Assembly (NCBI RefSeq): GCF_003815775.1
Contig: NZ_CP033926.1
Span: 2,170,001-2,234,000, forward strand
DNA: 64,000 bases
Reading direction: 5' to 3'
From: Chryseobacterium joostei
Lineage (GTDB): Bacteria > Bacteroidota > Bacteroidia > Flavobacteriales > Weeksellaceae
Shown here: in pieces, positions 1-8,485 of the stretch
How the letters are laid out: each line of letters begins with the position of its first letter
How positions within the stretch are numbered: the stretch's first letter is position 1
The notes under the pieces: model-generated
The model's input: the letters and a program-made list of their open reading frames with translations, nothing else
Told to the model about the DNA's origin: nothing
The model's database searches: none
Translations under genes and position numbers: made by a program

Positions 1-674
1 TCCAAATACCCTCCACCAATGTCTGCATGTGCTCCGGGAACAAAAATTTCTTTCCAAACTGATGAATATCCCTCTATCTTCTGATCTTGCATAGCTCTTG
101 AGTCCCCAAAAAAACCTGTCAATGGGAAGAAAAACCTACATTCATTAACAGCGCAGATGTGAAGTGCATTTTCTACCCGATGAGAAAGACTCAGATCGTA
201 GGTATTGAACGGCTTAGATTCCACAGCATCAAAAATTCCCATGAATTTTATCTTAATATTCCCATTGAAATAATGGGATAGGAATTGATTGCAAAAAGTT
301 CTTGCCAGCATCCCTCCTCTACCGAATCCGTATAAGTAAAAGTGGTATTCGCAGCCAACTTCTTTGATTATCTTCTCTACAAAATCATGGGCTTTCTGAA
401 GCTTATCATCAGAAGAATATCCGTTTCCATAAGGTGGGTTAGCACATGTTGCCATTGCAAAATTGCTATCTTCTTTTCCTGTTACGGTTCCTATTCCCTC
501 AATATATATTTTCTCATATCCGTTAAATGATCTGTATAATTTATAGATATTGGTAAATGCGCCATGATAGCTTTCATTATTGTTCAGCGGTTTATCTGAT
601 GAAAGAGCATTTACTCCGTTGTTTCCTGTACCGTCAAAAAAAATTCCGACGGAAATCACTCTACTGCCATTCAT
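1..674 (-). CDS. DUF2235 (Tle1-like) lipase homologue, partial, nucleophile missing
   Basis: The 3' part lies beyond the left edge; the start is the ATG at 674, the only usable start after an in-frame stop. The N-terminus has the DUF2235 opening GIFFDGTGNN. An alpha/beta-hydrolase elbow follows (YLYGFGRGGMLAR), then FMGIFDAVES and PGAHADIGGGY, matching the Asp and His parts of a Tle1-type triad. In Tle1 phospholipases the elbow is GFSRGA with Ser as nucleophile; here the codon is GGT (Gly), so classical hydrolysis is unlikely. The family contains T6SS antibacterial lipases and uncharacterised homologues. No T6SS structural gene is visible here. The fold assignment is strong; the function is unknown. 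Confidence 0.75.
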   Translation of the reverse strand, partial: MNGSRVISVGIFFDGTGNNGVNALSSDKPLNNNESYHGAFTNIYKLYRSFNGYEKIYIEGIGTVTGKEDSNFAMATCANPPYGNGYSSDDKLQKAHDFVEKIIKEVGCEYHFYLYGFGRGGMLARTFCNQFLSHYFNGNIKIKFMGIFDAVESKPFNTYDLSLSHRVENALHICAVNECRFFFPLTGFFGDSRAMQDQKIEGYSSVWKEIFVPGAHADIGGGYL

Positions 675-828
675 TATTTTAATAATTTTTAATACAGATC
701 CTGTCTGTACATTTATGTTTTTTTGCTTAAAATCCCCAAAAGAGACATTTCAAAATAACGGAAGAAAGATTGGTTAAGCTAGAGTGAAAAGTACCAAATA
801 AAAAATTCCGTATTTCTACGGAATGGGG

Positions 829-1506
829 TTATATTTTTTCAAGTGAGTATATGTTATTCACAATGGCGTAGATTACGATTCCCACTGTGTTTTTGGCACC
901 AATCTTTTCAAGGATCCGTTGCCTGTGGCTTTCCACAGTTCTTGGGCTTATAAAGAGTTTTTCGCCTATTTCATTATTGGTAAATTCCTGACAAATTAGT
1001 TTTACAACATCTTTTTCTCTTTCAGACAGTTCATCTTCTGTTTCAAAAAGTGAATTTTTCTTGGCTGTACTATTCATGTAGGTAAACAGCATCTGATGAT
1101 CTTCAGCAGTAAAGAAAACTCCGTTTTTATCCACCATTGTTATGGCATCTATAAACGTTTTCTTATTTGAGTTTTTGGGAAGGAAAGCTGAAACTCCCAG
1201 CTTCACCATATACCCCAGAATGGAGGTTTTGTAGTGTGAAGAAAGGATAATGATTTTAAGATCCGGATATTTATCCTTGAGAATTTCCACCAGCTCAAAT
1301 CCGTTCATGGGTTTCATCTGGACATCTACAAGTGCAATATCAGGAAATTCTGATGGTGAAAGTTTTTCCAGATCTTCTATAAAATCGGGACCATTATCGG
1401 CAGTAAGACAAACGGATATGTTTTTTTCATTAGATAGCAGCATTTTCACCCCTTCAAGGATCAGCTGTTCATCATCAATCAGTGCTATTTTGATTTGGGA
1501 ACTCAT
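829..1506 (-). CDS. NarL/LuxR-type response regulator
   Basis: 225 aa. An N-terminal receiver domain (about 1-125) has the acidic pair in IALIDDEQ and the phospho-acceptor Asp in ALVDVQMKP. A C-terminal LuxR-type helix-turn-helix (about 160-222) contains LSEREKDVVKLI and SPRTVESHRQRIL. It overlaps the end of the upstream histidine kinase gene by 32 nt, so the two are translationally coupled and form a cognate pair. It probably activates transcription when phosphorylated. Target genes cannot be read from the sequence. Confidence 0.93.
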   Translation of the reverse strand: MSSQIKIALIDDEQLILEGVKMLLSNEKNISVCLTADNGPDFIEDLEKLSPSEFPDIALVDVQMKPMNGFELVEILKDKYPDLKIIILSSHYKTSILGYMVKLGVSAFLPKNSNKKTFIDAITMVDKNGVFFTAEDHQMLFTYMNSTAKKNSLFETEDELSEREKDVVKLICQEFTNNEIGEKLFISPRTVESHRQRILEKIGAKNTVGIVIYAIVNNIYSLEKI

Positions 1507-2239
1507 GATATTTTGGAATTTTTACAATTAAACGACTTCCTTTATTTAAAAAAGTTTTTTTCCATTTGTGAACGGCATTCATAGACTGGATTCTGGATTC
1601 AATATTCTTGATTCCCATTCCTTTTTTTACCTCTTCATATTCAAATCCCTGCCCATTATCTGAAATCACGACAGTCATATTTTGTGGATAATCTTTTATG
1701 TAAATCCACAGGTCTGTAGCATCAGAATGCTTGATAACATTGGTGGTGAATTCCTGAATAATCCTATACAACTGTACTTCTACAAAAAGATCCTTCTTTT
1801 TATATCCCGGCATCACCTGCAGGGAAATATTAATTTTATGCGAAAGATTGGCAATCAGTTCTTCTGCATATAAAACCAGCCCAACGGATTCAAGATTAAC
1901 AGGATATAGTGAGTGGGAAATACTTCTGGCAGCATCAATCAGGGAAGACATCTGACCGTAAATATTTTTTTTAATCACCTCATCACCATGGGTATCAAGA
2001 TTATTCAGCCATAAGGAAAGAATATTAAGCCTGTTTCCAATATCATCGTGAATCATGACTGCAATTCTTTTTCTTTCTTCTTCCTGAGCTTTGATATTCT
2101 CCAGTATTAGTTTTTTCTGATGAAGAACTTCAGCTTCATGCTGGGTATTTTTTTCTTTAATAATCCTGCTGATAAAGGCTCTGTAAGCCAACATAATAAA
2201 GGATACTATAATTGCTATGGTAACAATTATAAGGATCAA
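1475..2239 (-). CDS. Sensor histidine kinase, HisKA_3 type, single TM
   Basis: About 254 aa. One N-terminal membrane helix is followed by a short coiled coil, the HisKA_3 H-box (MIHDDIGNRLN, His is the phospho-acceptor) and an HATPase with N-box (TTNVIKHSDA) and G-boxes (DNGQGF, GMGIKNIESR). There is no ATG before the membrane helix. Translation must begin at TTG 2239 or another non-ATG codon slightly upstream, for example ATT at 2269, which would overlap the preceding gene. There is no periplasmic sensor domain. The upstream 7-TM protein may supply the input. It is paired with the response regulator at 829-1506. Confidence 0.9.
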   Translation of the reverse strand: MILIIVTIAIIVSFIMLAYRAFISRIIKEKNTQHEAEVLHQKKLILENIKAQEEERKRIAVMIHDDIGNRLNILSLWLNNLDTHGDEVIKKNIYGQMSSLIDAARSISHSLYPVNLESVGLVLYAEELIANLSHKINISLQVMPGYKKKDLFVEVQLYRIIQEFTTNVIKHSDATDLWIYIKDYPQNMTVVISDNGQGFEYEEVKKGMGIKNIESRIQSMNAVHKWKKTFLNKGSRLIVKIPKYHEFPNQNSTD

Positions 2240-2256
2240 CAGGTTTATATTTAAGG

Positions 2257-2880
2257 TTACTTCTTTAATTTGATGAAAGTATATAAAAGTGAGCAGTACA
2301 AAATACTGGAAAGGATATTATTGGCACTAAAAAGCATATAATAATCACTTTCTGAAAGATTAGCAATCTGATGCTGAACAATGAAAATAAATACAGATAC
2401 TGAATAGTAGAAAAATATACTGGCATCCACAAAAAGGAAACGGTTTTGGGCAGATCCTATTTTAATTTCACTGATCAGGGTAAATCCGGAAAGACAAATA
2501 ATAATGATATTTGAAACCACCTTTGCAATATCTGCGTTGACAGGATAATCAAAACCATATTTTGAGATCATAAACCCGGCAGCCAATGCTCCTACTAGAG
2601 TGAGAAGATATTTTGGCCAATCCAGTTTTCTTATGAATAAACTCGTCAATAAAAAAAACTCTCCGGCAATATAAAACGGATAAAGAAATGAAGTATCATT
2701 GAGGCTAAAGATATAAGGCAATACAAGATTCAGCAACTCAATAAAAAAAAGAAAAGCAATGCAATGAAAATACTGCCTTTCTTTATGGTTTAATATGCGG
2801 TATTTAGCTGCTCCCAACAGTATTACAGCCAGAAGCAATCCGTAGTTGAGGAATAAAATCGTCTTATAAAGATCTGCCAT
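2257..2880 (-). CDS. Seven-TM membrane protein, putative sensor partner
   Basis: 207 aa with about seven hydrophobic helices and very short loops; no known family motif recognised. It starts at ATG 2880 and ends about 17 nt before the conventional kinase start, or overlaps an upstream non-ATG kinase start. It is the first gene of a three-gene operon with the kinase and regulator. The kinase has only one membrane helix, so this protein may be the membrane sensing component. That role is inferred from position only. Confidence 0.7.
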   Translation of the reverse strand: MADLYKTILFLNYGLLLAVILLGAAKYRILNHKERQYFHCIAFLFFIELLNLVLPYIFSLNDTSFLYPFYIAGEFFLLTSLFIRKLDWPKYLLTLVGALAAGFMISKYGFDYPVNADIAKVVSNIIIICLSGFTLISEIKIGSAQNRFLFVDASIFFYYSVSVFIFIVQHQIANLSESDYYMLFSANNILSSILYCSLLYTFIKLKK

Positions 2881-2896
2881 TCCTTTCTATATTATT

Positions 2897-3709
2897 TTAA
2901 AATTCGCAACCTACATCCGGTATACGGCAAATAGGCGGACATGGTTTTGCCCAATCGTATGTATTGGTAGTCATTTGTACACGTTCTGAATTTTGAAGGC
3001 TTTCATGGAAAGATATAAAGATAAGAGTGGTTAACATTTTCCCATAAATATCATTGTACTTAAGACCAAAAGAACATGTGATTTTTGACAAACCTTCATC
3101 GGAAAGACACAAATCTGCTGTAGGGACATAGAATTTCCGAAAGATTCCCTCTCCCTCAGACTCTTTACATTCTTTGTAAATCCAGTCCATTCCGGAGTCT
3201 CTCCAGTTTTCAATGGCTTCTACCGCTTTATCTTGCTCAAGAATAGGCTTATTTGATACAGGGAACGCCATATCTGAGTTTTTCTCTATTTTTTCAAAAC
3301 CTTTGGAAAGAATTGTATTTTTAACAATCGTATATTCCTGAACCTCCTGAAGTTTCAAATCATGGGTCAGTTCAGTAAGAAAACTGCATGGATATTCTTT
3401 TTCCTCAATTCTTTTCCCATCATCATTCATGGGGTAAAGAATCAAAATCAGTTTCCTTTCATAAATACCTATTGATGCACAAAATTCAGGATAGTTCTTG
3501 TAATTTCTCATCCAATTAAGATGACCTTCAGAGATATTAAAAACATAATTTGCAGGAATTAAATCCTTTATTCCAAGAAAATTAGAACAGCACTTGTTCC
3601 ACTCATCCGTAGCAGTTCTGCAGCTGTCTACAGAAAGCATGAAATCTACAATGTTTAATGTTGTCATAAGCATGGTTTTTAGTTCTATAAAATTATACAA
3701 ACTAAACAT
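2897..3709 (-). CDS. Hypothetical protein with C-terminal Cys-rich tail
   Basis: About 265-270 aa, soluble, no recognised domain. The C-terminus ends with a cysteine/proline motif (WAKPCPPICRIPD). ATG 3709 is the first ATG; ATG 3673 or 3667 (MLMTT/MTTLN) are equally plausible starts. It is followed after 16 nt by the two-component operon and preceded by the M15-like gene on the same strand. It has no signal peptide. The role is unknown; flavobacterial proteins with this kind of tail are often species-variable. Confidence 0.6.
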   Translation of the reverse strand: MFSLYNFIELKTMLMTTLNIVDFMLSVDSCRTATDEWNKCCSNFLGIKDLIPANYVFNISEGHLNWMRNYKNYPEFCASIGIYERKLILILYPMNDDGKRIEEKEYPCSFLTELTHDLKLQEVQEYTIVKNTILSKGFEKIEKNSDMAFPVSNKPILEQDKAVEAIENWRDSGMDWIYKECKESEGEGIFRKFYVPTADLCLSDEGLSKITCSFGLKYNDIYGKMLTTLIFISFHESLQNSERVQMTTNTYDWAKPCPPICRIPDVGCEF

Positions 3710-3730
3710 GCTATGCAAGTAGGAATTTAA

Positions 3731-4351
3731 CTAATAATTTTTCACCGTAATATGATAACAGCTTTGTTGCTTTTCTTTAATGTAATAAATTCTACCGGCA
3801 TCCGCATAATGCTTTAAAACTTTCTCCAGTGCCACTTCCATCTTAGGATTATACTTGAGAATATTATTGAACCTTATATAAGAAATATCGAAAGAGTTGC
3901 CATAATTATGAGAACTTATCCCTAGTGAGGCATTGGAATTCACTTTTCTTAGTCTGCATTGGTCCTCCAGAGTTCTAGTAATGGATGAAACAGTAAATGT
4001 TCCACCCTTTGTTGCCTTGCTGAATTTAGCCCCCATATTCTCCAGCGTAGTTTTCGCCTTGGAAACCATATATCCTTTACTATAATCAAGCTTTTGAACG
4101 TTATATCCTTTCCCCGATTTCTTTATTTTATGAAATTTCCCTTTGTTAATGTACTTCTGCAAGGTTTTAGAATCTTTGAGTAATTGAATACCAAAGCTCT
4201 TCGAAGCATCAAGATGGGGTTTGTAAAGCGCAGTAGGTTCTACCTTCAAAACAGTCGTAAGATCATAGCAGGGCAGAGCTTTTTTTGCCGCCTGCGAATA
4301 ATGTAAACTATAAATAAAAGGTACGAAGACCACACAAAGAAACTTTCTCAT
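3731..4351 (-). CDS. DUF5715/M15-like putative peptidoglycan peptidase, secreted
   Basis: I take ATG 4351 because it gives a clean signal peptide (MRKFLCVVFVPFIYSLHYSQ, 206-aa product). The longer reading from 4444 adds a 31-residue non-signal extension. The C-terminal half has the LD-carboxypeptidase-like signature SSHNYGNSFDISY, in which the His and Asp resemble the zinc ligands of VanY/M15 peptidases (SxHxxGxAxD). A central Lys-rich region precedes it. It probably acts on cell-wall peptides in the periplasm. Catalysis is inferred, since only part of the zinc site can be recognised. Confidence 0.65.
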   Translation of the reverse strand: MRKFLCVVFVPFIYSLHYSQAAKKALPCYDLTTVLKVEPTALYKPHLDASKSFGIQLLKDSKTLQKYINKGKFHKIKKSGKGYNVQKLDYSKGYMVSKAKTTLENMGAKFSKATKGGTFTVSSITRTLEDQCRLRKVNSNASLGISSHNYGNSFDISYIRFNNILKYNPKMEVALEKVLKHYADAGRIYYIKEKQQSCYHITVKNY

Positions 4352-4568
4352 TAACCACCACTTTAAATTACTAACGAAAGATAAAACGTTTATGTTATGT
4401 CTTTCAACTATGACTCTAATAGTATTTAAATAAATCCCAAACAAACTTTAAACCAAATTATTGAATTTATAATTTTTGTTCCCATATTTTTGAAATATTT
4501 TTTCAGTTTTAACTTTTTATTTTAAGATATAAATTCTACATTTGAGATACATTTATAAAATAAACAAC

Positions 4569-5291
4569 ATGATAAAAAAACTTTTTGCTGAATTTTTCGG
4601 CACATTTTGGCTTGTTTTCGGAGGTTGCGGAAGTGCTGTTTTCGCAGCCGGCGTTCCCGATATTGGTATTGGACTTTTAGGAGTTGCACTTGCCTTTGGT
4701 CTTACGGTTCTTACGATGGCTTATGCTGTTGGCCATATTTCCGGAGGGCATTTTAATCCGGCTGTTTCCTTTGGACTTTTAGCAGGTGGAAGATTTTCTG
4801 CAAAAGATCTTATTCCTTACATTGTAGCACAATGTTTAGGAGCTATTGTTGCAGCAGGTTGCCTATACACTATCCTAAACGGAGCCGGAGTAGTAGATTT
4901 CTCTAAACCCGGTGCGTTTGCCACAAACTTCTATGGAGAAGCTGTTTATAACGGAAAAGCATTCAGCATGGGAGCAGCGTTCCTGGCAGAATTCTTATTA
5001 ACAGCGTTTTTCCTTATCGTAATTATGGGAGCAACGGATAAATGGGCTAATGGTAAGTTTGCAGGGATCGCAATTGGTCTTGCGCTTACTTTAATTCACC
5101 TTATCTCCATTCCAATTACCAATACTTCTGTAAACCCTGCAAGATCTCTTTCTCAGGCTGTTTTCACAGGAGGACTTGCCATGTCGCAACTTTGGTTGTT
5201 CTGGGTAGCTCCAATCTTGGGAGGAATTGTAGGTGGATTAATCTACAAGTTCTTGCTACAGAGAGATTCTACGGAAGTAGTAGCAGATTAG
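4569..5291 (+). CDS. aqpZ: Aquaporin Z (water channel)
   Basis: 240 aa from ATG 4569 ([14 protein letters not shown]); an upstream ATG at 4542 would add nine residues not found in the family. MIP-family six-TM protein with both pore NPA boxes (GHFNPAVS and SVNPARS) and the AqpZ-type N-terminus [18 protein letters not shown]. It mediates passive water transport across the inner membrane. A hairpin terminator follows at 5332-5351. The gene is a stand-alone unit, convergent with the nuclease-like gene downstream. Confidence 0.95.
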   Translation: MIKKLFAEFFGTFWLVFGGCGSAVFAAGVPDIGIGLLGVALAFGLTVLTMAYAVGHISGGHFNPAVSFGLLAGGRFSAKDLIPYIVAQCLGAIVAAGCLYTILNGAGVVDFSKPGAFATNFYGEAVYNGKAFSMGAAFLAEFLLTAFFLIVIMGATDKWANGKFAGIAIGLALTLIHLISIPITNTSVNPARSLSQAVFTGGLAMSQLWLFWVAPILGGIVGGLIYKFLLQRDSTEVVAD

Positions 5292-5331
5292 AATATGCTT
5301 AAAAATTAAAATAAATTTATTTAAAAATAAA

Positions 5332-5351
5332 AACCTGTCAGCTGGCAGGTT
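5332..5351. terminator. Rho-independent terminator after aqpZ
   Basis: AACCTG and CAGGTT form a stem around an 8-nt loop, followed by a T run. It lies between two convergent genes and could serve both. Confidence 0.75.
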
Positions 5352-5355
5352 TTTT

Positions 5356-5901
5356 TCATTTTATCTTTTTAATATCAAAAGGATTTTTAAAAATAAGTTC
5401 TTCATGCTTACCTTTAATTTCCATTTTACGCTGAAGTAAATTCAAAGCCATTTTTCTAATGAAAAGGTCTTTGTCATTTAGCTTCCAGTAAGAATCTTCA
5501 TGAAGTTTTTTAGGCTCGCGGATAAGATAAAACTCCGTTTCCCAAGTGTCTGCATTATGGTAAAATTCAATTATTCCACAATGTTCAGGAATAAGATTGG
5601 CATCTACCATTCCCATTGGCAATAGAAAACTGAATGCATTACAAGCATAGTCTCCACAGGAAATCTTGTCGTGTTTCAGAAATTTCTCCCCTGTATCTTT
5701 ATTTAAATATGACTTTTTGAAATCATTCTTAAAGTCACTTTTTGAAAACTTGATCTCTATTTCATGGCTCATTCCCCCGGCATCTACAATGAGTATATCT
5801 GCTTCCCAATCTGCCTGAAAATAATTTGTCAAAACCAGTTCTTTCTCAAAGTCACAGTGAGAATGGATGTAAGCGTGAACAAGTTCTTCTATTTTGATCA
5901 T
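5356..5901 (-). CDS. Hypothetical protein, possible PD-(D/E)XK nuclease fold
   Basis: 181 aa. Near residues 30-60 it contains WEADILIVD followed by HEIEIKFSKSDF, an Asp then E-x-K on adjacent strands, as in PD-(D/E)XK nucleases. The rest is unremarkable and contains two clustered cysteines (ISCGDYACNAF). No restriction or repair partner gene is adjacent. The nuclease assignment rests on a short motif only. Confidence 0.5.
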   Translation of the reverse strand: MIKIEELVHAYIHSHCDFEKELVLTNYFQADWEADILIVDAGGMSHEIEIKFSKSDFKNDFKKSYLNKDTGEKFLKHDKISCGDYACNAFSFLLPMGMVDANLIPEHCGIIEFYHNADTWETEFYLIREPKKLHEDSYWKLNDKDLFIRKMALNLLQRKMEIKGKHEELIFKNPFDIKKIK

Positions 5902-5992
5902 GATGGGTTTAAAGATAAGAGATTCAAGATGCTTTGTATCAGTCTATAAACTGAGATATCTTACAGATTTTTCTATAAATAATATATCCCAA

Positions 5993-6979
5993 TTAGCTTA
6001 CCAGCAAGCTGCAGCCACGGATATCGGAATGATCTATTCTGCCCAATACCTGAAACTTATCTCCTGTTATTTTTCCTAAATCCTGAGTGGCAATAAAGGA
6101 GCAGGAATGGGTATTGGCAAGATCAATGATATTAATGGCTCCTGTTCTTCCTTCTTGTTCGTAGGAAAAAGGGTCTTCTGCATTTCTAACCATAATTCTC
6201 ATCCAGTTAGGACAACTGTATTCATTATTTCCTAAGGAATAAGCCTGAGACAATAATTCCGTCATAGAATATTCCGAATATATTTTATCTGTATTAAATC
6301 CACTCTGCAAAATATTCAGAAGTTCATCCTTTGTCATTTCTTCTTTTCTTCCTTTCATTCCGCCTGTTTCAATAACCGTTAGATTAAGAGATTCAGAAAT
6401 TGACAGATCAAGAGATTCTAATGTATCCAAAAAGTCTAGCAGTGCAAAGGAAACACCGAAAAGAATTACTTTTTTATCCTTTAATTGGCTTAAGAGATCA
6501 AAAAGATCAGAATGATTATAAAGAAAATAGCCGTTTTCAGGCTTGTCTGATTTTTTCATCAGATAATCCACCATATAGATGAGTGATGAGTTCTGTTTCT
6601 CCAGATAACTTGGAAGCAGACCAAGGAAGATAAACTCCTCGGGCTTTCCGATGAACTGTTCAAAACTTTTGTAAATGCTTTCCTCATATAATTCGGGATT
6701 GGCAATGAAATGTTTTGATAAATTCATTTGCGTAGTCCCGGAACTTTGAAAAAATAGATCAGCAGTTACATTTTTATCCAGAATCTGATGATTTTTAAAC
6801 ATTTCAATGGGTAAAAAAGGGATCTTATCAAGGCTTTTAACCTCATCCGGATTGATGTTTAAATAGTCAACAAATTTCCTGTATATTTCAATATTTTCAT
6901 ACTGATAACGAAATGTTTTCAATGATGCATTTAGGAAATCCTGTGCTGTTTGTATGCTGAATATGCTTTTCAGTTCCAT
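5993..6979 (-). CDS. LuxE-like acyl-protein synthetase/acyltransferase
   Basis: 328 aa. It resembles the LuxE/PaaK-like adenylate-forming group: PFLPIEMFKNHQIL near the N-terminus, the ATP-binding-type motif FFQSSGTTQ around residue 80, and YSMTELLSQAYS in the C-terminal third. In flavobacteria such single genes are annotated as acyl transferases of unknown substrate. No luxCD partners are present, so a bioluminescence role is excluded. Start ATG 6979. Confidence 0.8.
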   Translation of the reverse strand: MELKSIFSIQTAQDFLNASLKTFRYQYENIEIYRKFVDYLNINPDEVKSLDKIPFLPIEMFKNHQILDKNVTADLFFQSSGTTQMNLSKHFIANPELYEESIYKSFEQFIGKPEEFIFLGLLPSYLEKQNSSLIYMVDYLMKKSDKPENGYFLYNHSDLFDLLSQLKDKKVILFGVSFALLDFLDTLESLDLSISESLNLTVIETGGMKGRKEEMTKDELLNILQSGFNTDKIYSEYSMTELLSQAYSLGNNEYSCPNWMRIMVRNAEDPFSYEQEGRTGAINIIDLANTHSCSFIATQDLGKITGDKFQVLGRIDHSDIRGCSLLVS

Positions 6980-7137
6980 AATTTTTAACTCTTCTACAGC
7001 CTTGAAAAAAGCTATTATTAGAAAACAATATTTTATTTAATAATTTTTTAATGCTAAAATGATACTTTGGTAAACTTCTTGTAAGTATTTACTCGGAATA
7101 TGGATTAAAAACAGAATGGGTCTCCCACTCATTCGCA

Positions 7138-7161
7138 AATTACCTCTTTTAGGGGTAATTT
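7138..7161. terminator. Hairpin beside lpxH-like gene, possible terminator
   Basis: AAATTACC pairs with GGTAATTT around an 8-nt loop. The T run lies on the + side, so it would terminate + transcription best; its use for the minus-strand gene ending at 7171 is uncertain. Confidence 0.45.
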
Positions 7162-7170
7162 TTTTTTGAT

Positions 7171-7941
7171 TTATTTCTCGTAAACCTTTAATTCAAAGTC
7201 CTTTTCAAAAACTCCGTAGGTAAAATAGGAAATCCAGTCTCCAAGGTTGATGTATTTTGAATTCTGTTCCAAATCCAGTACCATTGGAAGATGTCTGTGC
7301 CCATACACAAAATAGTCAATCTTCTGAGTTTTCAGCTTTTCTTTGGAATAGATAATCAGGAATTCTTTGTCTTCGCCTAAGAAAGCTTTATCTTCTTCTC
7401 CGGAGATCATTTTATTCTTTTGAGAAAGGTACAATGCAATTTTCATTGCAATATCCGGATGAAGCCATTTAAAGAACCATTGTGCTACGGGATTGGTGAA
7501 TAGTTTCTTCATTCTTTTATAGCCTTTATCACCAGGCCCAAGTCCATCTCCATGAGCCAGCAAAAACTGCTTTCCTCCCATTTCAAAGTACTGTTTTTGA
7601 TAGAAAACCGTACATCCAATTTCCTCTTCAAGGTAATCTTTCATCCACAGGTCATGGTTGCCTACAAAGAAATAAATATGAATTCCTCTGTCTTTCAGTT
7701 CTGCAATTTTCCCTAAAACACGTACATATCCCTTAGGAACTACATGTTTCCATTCATGCCAGAAATCAAAAAGGTCACCCATTAAAAATAAAACCTGTGC
7801 ATCTTCCTTGATCTCGTCCATCCAACGTATAAATTTCTCCTCACGCACTTTGCTTTCCTTAAGGGTAGGAGCACCAAAATGCTGATCTGAAGCAAAATAT
7901 ACTTTTTTTCCAGGTTCTAGATTAATTATTGTTTTTAGCAC
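7171..7941 (-). CDS. lpxH: UDP-2,3-diacylglucosamine diphosphatase (LpxH-like)
   Basis: 256 aa calcineurin-like metallophosphoesterase with the full metal-binding set: SDQHF, MGDLFDFWHEW, GNHDLW, LAHGDG and GHRHLP. The DLFDFW spacing and the length are those of LpxH-type enzymes of lipid A synthesis, which remove UMP from UDP-2,3-diacylglucosamine at the inner membrane. It is followed upstream by the QueD-like gene 24 nt away on the same strand. The generic metallophosphoesterase fold is certain; the precise substrate is by homology. Confidence 0.85.
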   Translation of the reverse strand: MLKTIINLEPGKKVYFASDQHFGAPTLKESKVREEKFIRWMDEIKEDAQVLFLMGDLFDFWHEWKHVVPKGYVRVLGKIAELKDRGIHIYFFVGNHDLWMKDYLEEEIGCTVFYQKQYFEMGGKQFLLAHGDGLGPGDKGYKRMKKLFTNPVAQWFFKWLHPDIAMKIALYLSQKNKMISGEEDKAFLGEDKEFLIIYSKEKLKTQKIDYFVYGHRHLPMVLDLEQNSKYINLGDWISYFTYGVFEKDFELKVYEK

Positions 7942-7965
7942 CGTCTGCGTTTTATTGGGTAATAA

Positions 7966-8412
7966 TTATTGATTGTCTTCTGCAAACCATTCTCCATAAG
8001 AATTTTCTGTCTCATGAAGTTTCAGATATGCCAATGAGATTCCCTCCGGAAGTCTTGATTTTACTTTCGCTGCAATAGCATACAACATATTTTCGCAGGT
8101 TGGCTGGAAGCTGCAATAGATTACTTTATGTCCTTTTTGCTCAAGATCATCTCCCAATTCCTTGTGTGGAGTTAAAGCATTCAAAAGAACTGCATGATCC
8201 CAAACATCTACGATTTCAGATTTTACGATACTTTTGATATCTCCGAAATCAACTACCATCCCGTTTTTAGGGTTTTCAATATCATTAATCGGTTTTCCTT
8301 TTACTGTTACAAACAGCTTATAAGAATGTCCATGCATATTTTTACACTTCCCATCGTAGTTATACAGTACGTGGGCTGTTTCGAATGTAAAAATTTTTGT
8401 TATACGTATCAT
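7966..8412 (-). CDS. queD: 6-pyruvoyl-tetrahydropterin synthase / QueD family
   Basis: 148 aa. Zinc site residues are seen in FETAHVL and NMHGHSYKL, the catalytic Cys in GKCKNMHGH, and further family residues in DVWDHAVLL and LHETENSYGEW. QueD converts dihydroneopterin triphosphate to 6-carboxy-tetrahydropterin for queuosine; PTPS-type chemistry on pterins is the alternative. Start ATG 8412; co-directional with lpxH. Confidence 0.9.
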   Translation of the reverse strand: MIRITKIFTFETAHVLYNYDGKCKNMHGHSYKLFVTVKGKPINDIENPKNGMVVDFGDIKSIVKSEIVDVWDHAVLLNALTPHKELGDDLEQKGHKVIYCSFQPTCENMLYAIAAKVKSRLPEGISLAYLKLHETENSYGEWFAEDNQ

Positions 8413-8485
8413 ATTGCAAAGATATGATAAAACCGCTAAACACAGAAAAGACTGTTTCTATTACGGCGATATTCAAATCTGCTTT

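Noticed and set aside
5993..6979. Bioluminescence gene luxE
   Set aside because: No luxCDAB neighbours; LuxE-like folds are widespread in flavobacteria without luminescence.
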